Below are positions 24,850-32,863 of a stretch of DNA of 38,372 bases, piece by piece. Every line of letters begins with the position of its first letter. The stretch's first letter is position 1. Both the position numbers and the translations under genes were made by a program. The stretch lies in contig CAMDPX010000049.1 in the NCBI GenBank assembly GCA_945905295.1, positions 1 through 38,372 of the forward strand, read 5' to 3'. Under the pieces are notes generated by a model, which ran no database searches, was not told where the DNA came from, and was given only the letters and a program-made list of their open reading frames with translations. Source of the stretch: Planctomyces sp. SH-PL62. Lineage in GTDB: Bacteria; Planctomycetota; Planctomycetia; Planctomycetales; Planctomycetaceae.

Positions 24850-26355
24850 ATGCGGGAAACAATTCTTCGCCAACTTCAGCCAGTTCGGCGGCGACAATGG
24901 ACGGTCTGTGTCCTCCGCGCGGCGGCGTGGGGACTGAGCGGCGGGTCATGCGCCGCCGTCATTCTGGCCGTGTTGCGTCTGGCCGGCTGGCTGACAACCG
25001 CGTGGACGGGTTGGGGCGTGCTGCTGGGATTGCCGATCGTCGCGGCCGGCGTAGCGGCCTGGTGGAGTTGGCGGCACGCCGATTGGCTTCCGGCCGCTCG
25101 TGCCGTGGATGGCCACTACGAATTGAAAGACCGCACCGAAACCGCTCTGGCGTTGCTGCGCCGGCAGCCAACGAAGCCCCCCACCGAGATCGAATCGCTG
25201 CAACTGGCAGACGCCCTGCATCACTTGCAGCGAGTTGAAGCCCAGCAAGTCGTGCCATTCGCATTGCCGAACTCGTTCCGCTGGTCGATGGCCACAGCGA
25301 TGCTGGCCGTCGCGCTGCTTTGCTGGCCGACGGGGCACGCGCAGGTCAACGCCGGCCCCGCTCAGCCGCTCGACGCGATCGTCACCGAGGCGGAGATCGT
25401 CATGGAAGACCTCGAAGAATTGCTCGATCAATTGCCCGAGGATCACGACCCAGAAATCGACGCGATCATTAAAGAACTGCTCGCGAAGGCCGAGGAGATG
25501 AAAGAGCCGGGCGTCGATGTCCGCGAGGCTCTGGCCAAGCTATCCGAGATGCAGTCGGCTCTTCAAGAAGTCGCCGCACAGTTCAATGTCGGCGCGACCG
25601 ACGAACAAATGAAAGCCATCGGCGAGGCCCTGCAATCGGCCGAGTCGCTTCAGGACGTGGGAAAGGCTTTGCAAGAGGGCCAGTACGACAAGGCGTCCAG
25701 CGAACTGTCGAAGCTCGACAACCCCAAGCTCGACCGCAAGGAATCGCGAGCCGTCGCTGACAAACTGAATAAAGCTGCGGAAGAGGCCGACAAGAAGGGA
25801 CTGAAAAAACTCAGCGACGCTGCGAAGAAGACTGCCGAGGGACTCGATAAAGACAACGCCTCGCAAACCAAAAACGGACTCAGCAAACTGGCCGAGTCCG
25901 CCAAGCAACAAGGCAACTCCAAGAAGATCAGCGAGCTGCTCAAGAAGCAGGGGGACAAGCTGGCCGAGTGCAAAGGGAACTGCCAGGCGAACGCGCAAGG
26001 AGACAAGCTCGCCGCCAAGCCCAGCCTGAAAGCCGGACGCGGCACCAACGAAACCATTCAGGGCGGACGCACGGAACTCGCCGCGAAGCGCGACGAACAA
26101 AAGATTCAGGGCCTCAAAGGCGAGCAAGGGGACAGTGACAAGGAAACGCTCACCACGAAAGAAGCCGAGGAGGAATCCGCGAAGCGCGAGTTCAAAGAGG
26201 TCTATCACAAATACCGCAAGCTCAGCGACGCGGTCCTGGAATCCGAAGACATCCCACTCGGCCACCGCCAAACCATCCGCCGCTACTTTGAAGCCATCCG
26301 CCCCACCCGCGATGATGCCGATACTTCCGCTCCCAATGATCCATCGCGAAAGTGA
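24850..26355 (+). CDS. Membrane-anchored coiled-coil protein, unknown function
   Basis: 501 residues from the ATG at 24850 (MRETILRQLQPVRRRQ), with GAGAG about 6-8 bp upstream; the frame opens earlier but the N-terminus there looks non-coding. Three hydrophobic segments near the N-terminus are about 27-50, 55-75 and 140-160. From about residue 175 onward it is a soluble, highly charged helical region rich in Ala, Lys, Glu and Leu (DLEELLDQLPEDHDP, KAAEEADKKGLKKLSDAAKK), ending in a more ordered block (YHKYRKLSDAVLESEDIPLGHRQTIRRYFEAIRP, read in part). The basic start and the HYELKDRTETALALLRR block resemble planctomycete proteins encoded next to MoxR/Bat-type gene clusters, but no MoxR gene is seen here. 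A structural or scaffold role is possible. Confidence 0.75.
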   Translation: MRETILRQLQPVRRRQWTVCVLRAAAWGLSGGSCAAVILAVLRLAGWLTTAWTGWGVLLGLPIVAAGVAAWWSWRHADWLPAARAVDGHYELKDRTETALALLRRQPTKPPTEIESLQLADALHHLQRVEAQQVVPFALPNSFRWSMATAMLAVALLCWPTGHAQVNAGPAQPLDAIVTEAEIVMEDLEELLDQLPEDHDPEIDAIIKELLAKAEEMKEPGVDVREALAKLSEMQSALQEVAAQFNVGATDEQMKAIGEALQSAESLQDVGKALQEGQYDKASSELSKLDNPKLDRKESRAVADKLNKAAEEADKKGLKKLSDAAKKTAEGLDKDNASQTKNGLSKLAESAKQQGNSKKISELLKKQGDKLAECKGNCQANAQGDKLAAKPSLKAGRGTNETIQGGRTELAAKRDEQKIQGLKGEQGDSDKETLTTKEAEEESAKREFKEVYHKYRKLSDAVLESEDIPLGHRQTIRRYFEAIRPTRDDADTSAPNDPSRK

Positions 26356-26382
26356 CCTCCAAACGACGTCCTAGATTTCCCC

Positions 26383-26450
26383 ATTCGTCGTCTCCTTTCA
26401 TTCGTCGGGCACTTTCAAATTCGCCCGACGAATGAATGGAGACGACGAAT
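26383..26450. repeat. R6 inverted-repeat doublet
   Basis: Arms 26383-26410 and 26423-26450 (28 bp, one mismatch) around a 12-bp loop. The family is that of 13973-14046, in inverted order: here the GGAGACGACGA ends lie outside. It lies between the coiled-coil gene and the ABC transporter gene, where it could act as a terminator-like hairpin. Confidence 0.92.
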
Positions 26451-26494
26451 TCAGACAGCAACATCAGCGTTCCAGAAAATCCAGGTGATCCATT

Positions 26495-28669
26495 TTGAGT
26501 TCGGACCTTCGCCGCTTGGTGACTGAGCAATTTGAACCGGGCGAAGCCGCGCGATTTTGGGTCGAGTTGGATCTCGATGAGAGTTTGCGTTTCGCAGCCG
26601 GCCTGCTGGTCGCGACGGATCGCCGATTGCTCGGCATCGCGAATCACTCCGCGACTCCGGTTTCACTGTTGTGGTCGGACATCAGTTCGGTCGCCGCCAA
26701 AGAACACGGCGCGCTCGGTGCGCTGGAGGTCCGCGAGAACCACGGTCAGACGCACGTCTGGCGTTACACCGTTGGCAAAGCAGCCGCGATTCACAAGCTG
26801 ATTCAGCAGATCGAAAAGCTCAGACAGGGCATCGACGACGCCGAGGACGGAGATGACAGCGAACTCGAACCCGATGCGCCGCTGTCGGCGGTGACGAAAT
26901 CGTTCGCGCGGCTGCTGCGGTTTACGAAGCCGCACACGCGGATGCTGACGCTGGGGTTTGTGCTCACGTTGCTCGGCTCGTTCTTCGCGACGGTGCCGAT
27001 GCCGCTGCTCGGCCGCGTGATGGACGACGTCTTGGTCCCCTTCGCCACGCAGACCATCGAGCGTGGGGATGCGATCTCCAAATCTGCCTTGTTTCTGGAA
27101 CTGTTTGCCGGAGCGGTCGTGATCTCGTGGCTGATCGGCTGGTGGCGAATCTACGTGCTGGCGTGGGTCAGCGAGCGGGTCGCGGCCGACCTCCGCAATC
27201 AAACGTATGCGCATCTGCAACGGCTGTCGCTGGAATTCTTCGGAGGCAAGCGGACGGGCGATTTGATCTCGCGGATCGACACTGACACCGATCGCATCTG
27301 CTATTTCATCGCCGTGCATCTGACCGACTTCGCCTCCGACGTGGTGATGCTGTTGCTGATCGGCGCGTATGTCATTTGGCAGGATACGTGGTTGGGCATC
27401 GTCACGCTGTTGCCGTTGCCGCTGATCGGTTGGCTGGTGCATGGCGTGCGGAGCAAGCTGCGGTCGGGCTTCATCGCCGGCAGCCGCGCCTGGTCCGAGA
27501 TGACCAACGTCCTGGCCGACACAATCCCCGGCATTCGTGTCGTGAAAGCGTTCGCTCAAGAGCAGCGCGAGATCGAGCGTTTTCAAGCCCGCAACGATCA
27601 GGTCTTCAAGACGAACAACCACGTCAACAAATTGTGGTCGGCGTTCAGTCCGCTGTTGGCGCTGTTGTCGGACTTTGGCCTGCTGCTGATTTGGGTGGTC
27701 GGCGTCTGGCGAGTGCTCGGCAATAACTTGACGGTCGGCGTGCTCTCGGCGAGCGTGTTGCTCATCACCAAATTCTACGGCCGGCTGGAAGCCATCAGCC
27801 GCATCGTCGAGCCGACGCAGCGAGCGGCCAACAGCACGCATCGCATCTTCGAGATCCTCGACCGAGTTCCGAGTATCGCCAATCCGCCGAACCCGATTCA
27901 TCTCGGCCGGGCCACCGGCGCAGTCGAGTTTCGCGACGTGCAGTTTCGCTACGGCACGCGTCCAATCCTGCGCGGTGTGAGCTTGAAGATTCGCTCCGGC
28001 GAAATGATCGGCCTCGTCGGTCCCAGCGGTGCCGGAAAGACGACGCTCATCAACTTGGTCTGCCGCTTCCACGACGTCGCGGAAGGGGCAGTCCTGATCG
28101 ACGGTCACGACGTGCGGCAACTGGCTCTCGAAGATTACCGCCGCAACATCGGCATCGTGCTGCAAGAGCCATTTCTGTTTTACGGCACGATCGCCGAGAA
28201 CATCGCCTACGGCCGCCCGAACGCGACTCGCGAACAAATCATCGGTGCCGCGAAAGCCGCCCGCGCGCACGAGTTCATCCTGCGACAGCCCGACGGCTAT
28301 GACAGCTTCGTCGGCGAGCGTGGCATGTCCCTCTCCGGCGGCGAGCGACAGCGCATCAGCATCGCTCGCGCGCTGCTCATCGACCCGGCGATCCTGATCC
28401 TCGACGAAGCGACTTCCTCCGTGGACACCGAAACCGAACGCGAAATTCAACTCGCGCTGGAGAACCTGACTCGCGGTCGCACAACCATCGCCATCGCGCA
28501 CCGCCTCAGCACACTCCGCCGAGCGGACCGACTCGTGGTTCTGGAACAAGGCCGAGTCACCGAGATCGGCCGCCACGATGACCTGCTCGCTCGCGACGGC
28601 ACGTATGCCCGATTGCACAAGGCCCAACTCGACATGGCTCACGGCGAAGTGAGCGAGGAACCCAAGTAG
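26495..28669 (+). CDS. ABC exporter with N-terminal PH-like domain
   Basis: 724 residues. Residues 1-120 form a soluble domain that looks like a bacterial PH/YokE-type fold (FAAGLLVATDRRLLGIANHS, VSLLWSDISSVAAKE). A transmembrane exporter domain with six helices covers about 140-440, and an ATPase about 475-715: Walker A GPSGAGKTTL, signature LSGGERQRISIARAL, Walker B ILILDEATSSVD, and the H-loop IAIAHRLST. It probably works as a homodimer. The start is TTG at 26495, supported by CAGGTGA about 8-12 bp before it. The DUF1854 gene follows 7 bp after the stop. ABC transporters next to DUF1854 genes are annotated as cyanophycin-metabolism-associated in other bacteria (recalled, not checked); no cyanophycin synthetase gene is in this window. 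The substrate is unknown. Confidence 0.92.
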   Translation: MSSDLRRLVTEQFEPGEAARFWVELDLDESLRFAAGLLVATDRRLLGIANHSATPVSLLWSDISSVAAKEHGALGALEVRENHGQTHVWRYTVGKAAAIHKLIQQIEKLRQGIDDAEDGDDSELEPDAPLSAVTKSFARLLRFTKPHTRMLTLGFVLTLLGSFFATVPMPLLGRVMDDVLVPFATQTIERGDAISKSALFLELFAGAVVISWLIGWWRIYVLAWVSERVAADLRNQTYAHLQRLSLEFFGGKRTGDLISRIDTDTDRICYFIAVHLTDFASDVVMLLLIGAYVIWQDTWLGIVTLLPLPLIGWLVHGVRSKLRSGFIAGSRAWSEMTNVLADTIPGIRVVKAFAQEQREIERFQARNDQVFKTNNHVNKLWSAFSPLLALLSDFGLLLIWVVGVWRVLGNNLTVGVLSASVLLITKFYGRLEAISRIVEPTQRAANSTHRIFEILDRVPSIANPPNPIHLGRATGAVEFRDVQFRYGTRPILRGVSLKIRSGEMIGLVGPSGAGKTTLINLVCRFHDVAEGAVLIDGHDVRQLALEDYRRNIGIVLQEPFLFYGTIAENIAYGRPNATREQIIGAAKAARAHEFILRQPDGYDSFVGERGMSLSGGERQRISIARALLIDPAILILDEATSSVDTETEREIQLALENLTRGRTTIAIAHRLSTLRRADRLVVLEQGRVTEIGRHDDLLARDGTYARLHKAQLDMAHGEVSEEPK

Positions 28670-28676
28670 AACAACG

Positions 28677-29147
28677 ATGTCTGCAACCTTCCGTCTCGAA
28701 CATGATACACAAGGCCGGCTCAGCGTGACCGATGCGCAGGGGCGGCGTCACGAAAACGTCGAACCGATTCGAGCGTTCCCGATCTCCGAGCCAGAGCAAT
28801 GGATTTCGCTGTGCGATCCGAATGGCCGCGAGGTCGCACAGGTGCGCGACTTGAATGAACTGCCGACCGAGCAGCGCGAGTTATTACGCTCAGAACTGAC
28901 TCGGCGCGAGTTCGTGCCGGTGATTCAGCGAATCGAGAGCATCTCATCGCTGGCCGAGCCGTGTGAGTGGATCGTCGAAACCGATCGCGGGCAGACCAGC
29001 TTTGTGCTCAACAGCGACGAGCACGTCCGCAAGCTTAGCCCGGACAAGGCGCTGATCTTGGATTCGCACGGGTTGCGGTACCTCGTGCAGGATGCGAGAC
29101 AGCTTGACTCGCACAGCCGCAAGTTGATGGCCAGGTATCTGTCGTAA
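28677..29147 (+). CDS. DUF1854 family protein
   Basis: 156 residues. It shows the DUF1854 pattern: FPISEPEQWISLCDPNGREV, the LPTEQRELLRSELTRREFVPVI block, WIVETDRGQTSFVLNSDEHVRKL read in part, and the end SHGLRYLVQDARQLDSHSRKLMARYL. The family has no known activity. It usually lies next to an ABC exporter like the one 7 bp upstream, and has been linked by annotation to cyanophycin metabolism. Here the stop is 1 bp before the ATG of the hydrolase gene, so all three genes should be translated from one mRNA. A regulatory or adaptor role for the exporter is a reasonable guess. Confidence 0.85.
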   Translation: MSATFRLEHDTQGRLSVTDAQGRRHENVEPIRAFPISEPEQWISLCDPNGREVAQVRDLNELPTEQRELLRSELTRREFVPVIQRIESISSLAEPCEWIVETDRGQTSFVLNSDEHVRKLSPDKALILDSHGLRYLVQDARQLDSHSRKLMARYLS

Positions 29148-29148
29148 C

Positions 29149-30009
29149 ATGTCGTCACAGATCGAACACTTTGTCGTCTCCGACGGCTACCCGCTGAGCA
29201 CACGGCACTGGAGGCCGGAGCAATCGCCGCGCGGGTTTGTCGTTGCGCTGCACGGCATTCAGAGTCACGGTGGCTGGTACGAATACTCGTGCCGACAAAT
29301 GTGCGACGCGGGTTACGACGTGCTGTTTGTGGATCGGCGCGGATCGGGAATGAATGCTTCGCGGCGCGGCGATGCCCCGCATGGCGACCGGTTGATTAAC
29401 GACGTCGTTAGCGTCTTGGCGGAGGTGCGGCGGCGACGCGATCAAGTCGATCCACAAATTCCGGTCGTGCTGCTCGCGGTCAGTTGGGGTGGGAAGTTGG
29501 CCGCGATCACAGCGGCTCGGCGGCCGGAGTTGGTCGATGCGCTGGCGTTGCTGTATCCGGGGCTTTGCTCGCGAGTGCAGCCGACTGCGATGCAGCGAGC
29601 GCGGTTGTGGCTGGCGAGGAAGCTCGATATCCGCAATAAGCGCATCGAGATTCCGCTCAATGATCCTGCGCTCTTCACTGCGGAACCACGCTGGCAGGAA
29701 TTCATTCGTCTCGATCCGCTGACGCTGCGCGATGTGACTTCGGGGTTCTTACTGGCCCATCAAGATTTGACGCGTGAATCATTGGCGGCGGCCTCTGCAA
29801 TTCACTGCCCGACGCTGCTGATGCTCGCGGGGCGGGACCGGATCATCGACAACGCCGCGACGAAGGATTGGGCACGCCGGCTTGGCACACGCGAATTCAT
29901 GCTGCACGAGTACCCGGACGCGCAGCACACGTTGGAGTTCGAACCGCATCCGGAGCGGTTTGTCGCGGACTTGTTGGCGTGGTTGGAGTCGGTTTCGAGG
30001 CGCACGTGA
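29149..30009 (+). CDS. Alpha/beta hydrolase (lysophospholipase/monoglyceride lipase-like)
   Basis: 286 residues. The hydrolase core is clear: VVALHGIQSHGGWYEY (oxyanion loop HG), DVLFVDRRGSGMNASRRGD, and the nucleophile elbow LLAVSWGGKLAA with Ser112. The acid is likely the Asp of LAGRDRIID and the base the His of YPDAQHTLEFE near residue 264. The elbow reads A-x-S-x-G instead of the usual G-x-S-x-G, which is a minor but real deviation. No signal peptide. It is the third gene of the exporter-DUF1854-hydrolase unit, so it may prepare or degrade the exported compound; that is an inference. Its stop codon is directly followed by doublet R8. Confidence 0.86.
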   Translation: MSSQIEHFVVSDGYPLSTRHWRPEQSPRGFVVALHGIQSHGGWYEYSCRQMCDAGYDVLFVDRRGSGMNASRRGDAPHGDRLINDVVSVLAEVRRRRDQVDPQIPVVLLAVSWGGKLAAITAARRPELVDALALLYPGLCSRVQPTAMQRARLWLARKLDIRNKRIEIPLNDPALFTAEPRWQEFIRLDPLTLRDVTSGFLLAHQDLTRESLAAASAIHCPTLLMLAGRDRIIDNAATKDWARRLGTREFMLHEYPDAQHTLEFEPHPERFVADLLAWLESVSRRT

Positions 30010-30010
30010 C

Positions 30011-30113
30011 GGGGTCGGGAGTCTTTTTCAGGTCGGGGTATTGGCGTGCGACATCGGATCGGGATTCGAGATTGATTGGCCATTTGCCCGACCTGAAAAA
30101 GACTCCCGACCCC
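30011..30113. repeat. R8 inverted-repeat doublet (left of bracketed gene)
   Basis: Perfect 27-bp arms 30011-30037 and 30087-30113 around a 49-bp loop. The arm starts GGGGTCGGGAGTCTTTTTC. It begins one base after the stop codon of the hydrolase gene. Together with the copy at 31110-31213 it brackets the gene at 30264-31079. Confidence 0.95.
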
Positions 30114-30263
30114 TTCTGCGCTGCACGAAAAATGGCCGGTGGCGTTCTCGGAAGCTCGCCGATAACATCCCCGCCCCGCTGACGGATAGCGGCATTTGTT
30201 GGGAGTAAACAGAGGGCACGGAGGTCACCATTTCGGATCACAAACCCGGTGGGACCAGGTGCG

Positions 30264-31079
30264 ATGAGCCAGACAACTACGGCGGCACACGAGACAGAAA
30301 AAGACCTCATTCAGCGAGCTCAAACGGCGGTCAGCCAGTGCAATTGGACCGTCGGAGAATGTGCGGTCCAATGGACCAAAAAATTCGCTCGCGGCCGAAC
30401 TGATGCCGACTTCGGCGAATTGGTCGGCATGTCCGGCGATCAGGTTTATCAACGGCGTCGCGTCTGCGAGACCTTCGGCGACGTCAAAGAGCAATACTCC
30501 GCGTTGAAGTGGTCGCACTTCTATATCGCGCTCAACTGGGACAACTCGGCCGAATGCTTGAGTTGGGCTCACGAGAACTCGGCGACCATCGCCGAGATGA
30601 AAGCGTGGCGGCGACTGCAACTCGGTGAAGATGTCACCTCGTCGGCCTCGGACGACGTCCCATTTGGCAGTGATGGGGCGGCCGCTTTGGACGCCTATGA
30701 CTCGGATCGCCCCGGCGTTGTGCGGGCCGAGGGGGATCTTGATCTCCCGGCGTCGCGTGCCACGATGTCTGGTGGAGCAGGCAACCGCAGTCGCGAGAAT
30801 GCCGATGCCGCGACCTTGTCCGCTTCCGAAAGTGAATACAGTCCATTTCGCACCGGAGCGGTGACGCCGCCGCGTGAGATTCTCGAAGATGTTCCTGGCG
30901 GCGGCCCTCCGCTGAGCGCCGAGCAAACGGTCAAACGACTGGCCACGATGCTCGAACGCTGCGCGAAGGCGATCACACCGGAAGTTCAGCGTCAATTCGC
31001 GAAGTTGCCGGAAAAGGTTCGCGTGCGATTCGTCGCGGCGATGCAGGAACTGCGGCAACGAACGGTTGATTTGAAATAG
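30264..31079 (+). CDS. Planctomycete-type helical protein, unknown function
   Basis: 271 residues from the ATG at 30264 (MSQTTTAAHETEK); an in-frame GTG at 30249 is possible but less likely. The N-terminal ~120 residues are a conserved-looking helical domain: GRTDADFGELVGMSGDQVYQRRRV has the form of a helix-turn-helix, followed by KWSHFYIALNW and a WAHENSATIAEMKAWRRLQ block. I believe this domain recurs in planctomycete genomes but cannot name a family. The middle (about 125-215) is disordered (Ser/Ala/Asp-rich), and the C-terminal ~55 residues are again helical (QTVKRLATMLERCAKAITPEV). It could be a DNA-binding protein. It is bracketed by two R8 doublets and has no obvious operon partner. 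Confidence 0.7.
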   Translation: MSQTTTAAHETEKDLIQRAQTAVSQCNWTVGECAVQWTKKFARGRTDADFGELVGMSGDQVYQRRRVCETFGDVKEQYSALKWSHFYIALNWDNSAECLSWAHENSATIAEMKAWRRLQLGEDVTSSASDDVPFGSDGAAALDAYDSDRPGVVRAEGDLDLPASRATMSGGAGNRSRENADAATLSASESEYSPFRTGAVTPPREILEDVPGGGPPLSAEQTVKRLATMLERCAKAITPEVQRQFAKLPEKVRVRFVAAMQELRQRTVDLK

Positions 31080-31109
31080 TTTGGATGCGGCTTCGCGGGA
31101 CCGCGTGAC

Positions 31110-31213
31110 GGGGTCGGGAGTCTTTTTCAGGTCGGACAAATGGTCGTTGGATGTCTGTTCGCGAGGGGTTGCCATTTGGACGCGACGCCGACCTGAAAAA
31201 GACTCCCGACCCC
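31110..31213. repeat. R8 inverted-repeat doublet (right of bracketed gene)
   Basis: Perfect 26-bp arms 31110-31135 and 31188-31213 around a 52-bp loop whose sequence differs from that of the left copy. The arms and the flanking CGTGAC (left) and TTC (right) are shared with 30011-30113. It lies between the helical-protein gene and the protease gene. Confidence 0.95.
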
Positions 31214-31235
31214 TTCGGTACGAGTGAGGGCTCTC

Positions 31236-32363
31236 ATGGAACCTCGCGATGAATTCTCTGCCTCGCGTTCGCGAGTTCCGGTCGGCGCGAGGGTCAACAG
31301 TTCGTTGGTGATGATCCTGCTGGCTCTGGTGGCCGCGTTGATCTATCGCGACTTCGCGCGGCACGACCGTGCTGTAGTCGCGCGCGGAGATCTGGCTCAG
31401 GATGAAGCGGCGACGGTGGAGCTTTTCAAACGGATCTCGCCGTCGGTCGTGCATGTGGACAACGTCGTGCGGCGGGTGGATTTGAGCACCGACAATGTGC
31501 TCGAAGTCCGGCAGGGCTCCGGCAGCGGATTTGTGTGGGACAGCGACGGCCATGTCGTCACGAACTTTCATGTCATCCAGAACGCGAACGGTGCCTGGGT
31601 CACGCTGGCCGATAACACTCGGCTGGAAGCGAAGCTCGTCGGCTTTGATGAGTCGAAAGACATCGCGGTGCTCAAAGTGGACTGTCCGGCGAGTAAGCTC
31701 AAACCGATTCCGTTGGGGACGTCTTACGATCTGGAAGTTGGCCAAAAGGTGTTCGCCATCGGCAGCCCCTTCGAATTGGATTTGACCTTTACCAGCGGCA
31801 TCATCAGCAGTCTGGGGCGCGAGATCGAATCGGTGACCGGTCGCCCCATTCAGGGAGTGATTCAAACCGATGCGGCGATCAATCCCGGCAACTCCGGCGG
31901 GCCACTGCTGGACAGTGCCGGCCGTCTGATCGGTGTGACGACGGCGATCAAAAGTTTGACCGGAGGCTCCGTGGGGATTGGTTTCGCCGTCGCGGTGGAT
32001 ACGGTCAAACGCTCGGTGACCCAGTTGATCCAGACCGGAATGGTGGAACGCGCAGGGCTGGGCGTCAGTCTGCTCGATGATCATATCGCGGCTCGAATCG
32101 GCCTCAGGGGCGTACTGATTCGGCAAGTGTCTCCCAACAGCGCTGCGGCAAAAGCGGGGTTACGCGGCACCGACGAGGCTCAGCAGACTCTCGGAGATAT
32201 CATCGTGGCCATCGACGGCCAGGAGGTTCTGAATCAGAACGCCCTGTATCGCGTGCTCGATCTGCATGAAGTGGGAGACACGCTGCGTCTGAAGGTGTTG
32301 CGCGACCAAAAGACTCTGGAAGTCTCGGTCACGCTGCAAGCGCTCCCCTCGACCGCGCCCTAG
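31236..32363 (+). CDS. HtrA/Do-like serine protease with one PDZ domain
   Basis: 375 residues from the ATG at 31236, with GAGGG about 6 bp upstream. An N-terminal membrane anchor (VNSSLVMILLALVAALIY) precedes a trypsin-like domain with the triad His in TNFHVIQN, Asp in SKDIAVLKV and Ser in INPGNSGGPLLD, and then one PDZ domain (GVLIRQVSPNSAAAKAGLRGTDE..LGDIIVAIDGQEV). The protein should face the periplasm and take part in quality control of exported proteins. One PDZ domain rather than two makes it DegS-like in layout, though no RseA-type partner is visible. It is flanked by R8 upstream and R7 downstream, so it is probably a single-gene transcript. Confidence 0.92.
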   Translation: MEPRDEFSASRSRVPVGARVNSSLVMILLALVAALIYRDFARHDRAVVARGDLAQDEAATVELFKRISPSVVHVDNVVRRVDLSTDNVLEVRQGSGSGFVWDSDGHVVTNFHVIQNANGAWVTLADNTRLEAKLVGFDESKDIAVLKVDCPASKLKPIPLGTSYDLEVGQKVFAIGSPFELDLTFTSGIISSLGREIESVTGRPIQGVIQTDAAINPGNSGGPLLDSAGRLIGVTTAIKSLTGGSVGIGFAVAVDTVKRSVTQLIQTGMVERAGLGVSLLDDHIAARIGLRGVLIRQVSPNSAAAKAGLRGTDEAQQTLGDIIVAIDGQEVLNQNALYRVLDLHEVGDTLRLKVLRDQKTLEVSVTLQALPSTAP

Positions 32364-32379
32364 CTGGGATGCTTCAGGG

Positions 32380-32455
32380 TTTCGTAGCCGAGCTCGCCAG
32401 AGCTTGGGATGTTCTCACGGGCGGCACCCAATCTCTGGCGAGATTGGCTACGAAA
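32380..32455. repeat. R7 inverted-repeat doublet
   Basis: Arms 32380-32408 and 32427-32455 (29 bp). Each arm is a hairpin around GCCA/TGGC, with stem GAGCTC/GAGCTT (one G-T) in the left and AATCTC/GAGATT in the right arm. The outer ends TTTCGTAGCC/GGCTACGAAA pair perfectly. It lies 17 bp after the protease stop codon. Confidence 0.9.
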
Positions 32456-32548
32456 TGCGGCCACGACAGCTTTCCGAGTGCAGATGGTATCTCGGCGGCG
32501 CGGCGGATATCATCTGGCCTACTTGTCGATTCCCACCAGCAGGTTCCC

Positions 32549-32863
32549 ATGAATCAGAAAAAGCCAGCGCCGATGCATTCCGCCATTCCTCGCAAGGTCT
32601 GTCCGGTGTGCGGCCAAGCGTCCTATTCGCTGGCCGGGATTCATCCGCAGTGTGCCGAGGCTCAGGCCGACGAAAAGCGGATGAAGAAGGTCAAAGCCAA
32701 GAAGGCTGACACTCCGATCGTGCTCGACGCGACCCCTTCCGCTTGGCGAAAGCCTTGTCCGAAGTGTGGCACTCATGTGCATGTCCGTAAGGCGCAGTGC
32801 GAGTGCGGGCATAAGTTCGTGGTCCAGAAGACGAAATCGGGCTTTGGCGACGACGACGAATAG
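32549..32863 (+). CDS. Zinc-ribbon protein, unknown function
   Basis: 104 residues from the ATG at 32549 (MNQKKPAPMHS), with AGG 6-8 bp upstream. Two metal-binding parts: CPVCGQASYSLAGIHPQC near residues 18-35 and CPKCGTHVHVRKAQCECGHKF near 72-92, with a Lys-rich linker between them (KRMKKVKAKKAD). The acidic end GFGDDDE is typical of small cytosolic zinc-ribbon proteins. The frame is open to 32369, but that part runs through repeat R7 and lacks conservation features. It may bind RNA or DNA. I do not recognise a named family. Confidence 0.75.
   Translation: MNQKKPAPMHSAIPRKVCPVCGQASYSLAGIHPQCAEAQADEKRMKKVKAKKADTPIVLDATPSAWRKPCPKCGTHVHVRKAQCECGHKFVVQKTKSGFGDDDE

Noticed and set aside
24576-24851. 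Possible 91-residue minus-strand gene ahead of the phosphatase gene
   Set aside because: It has one hydrophobic stretch (LFGFALPGVVIGGGI) but no good ribosome site or known family; I could not separate it from chance. Together with the start region of the coiled-coil gene it fills an otherwise empty 300-bp gap.
26663-28642. Long minus-strand frame opposite the ABC exporter gene
   Set aside because: The exporter has all ATPase motifs; the antisense peptide is His/Arg/Asp-rich without any domain.
1492-32455. The repeated palindromes as a CRISPR array
   Set aside because: The repeats are scattered, come in facing pairs and lack regular spacers; no cas gene is seen.
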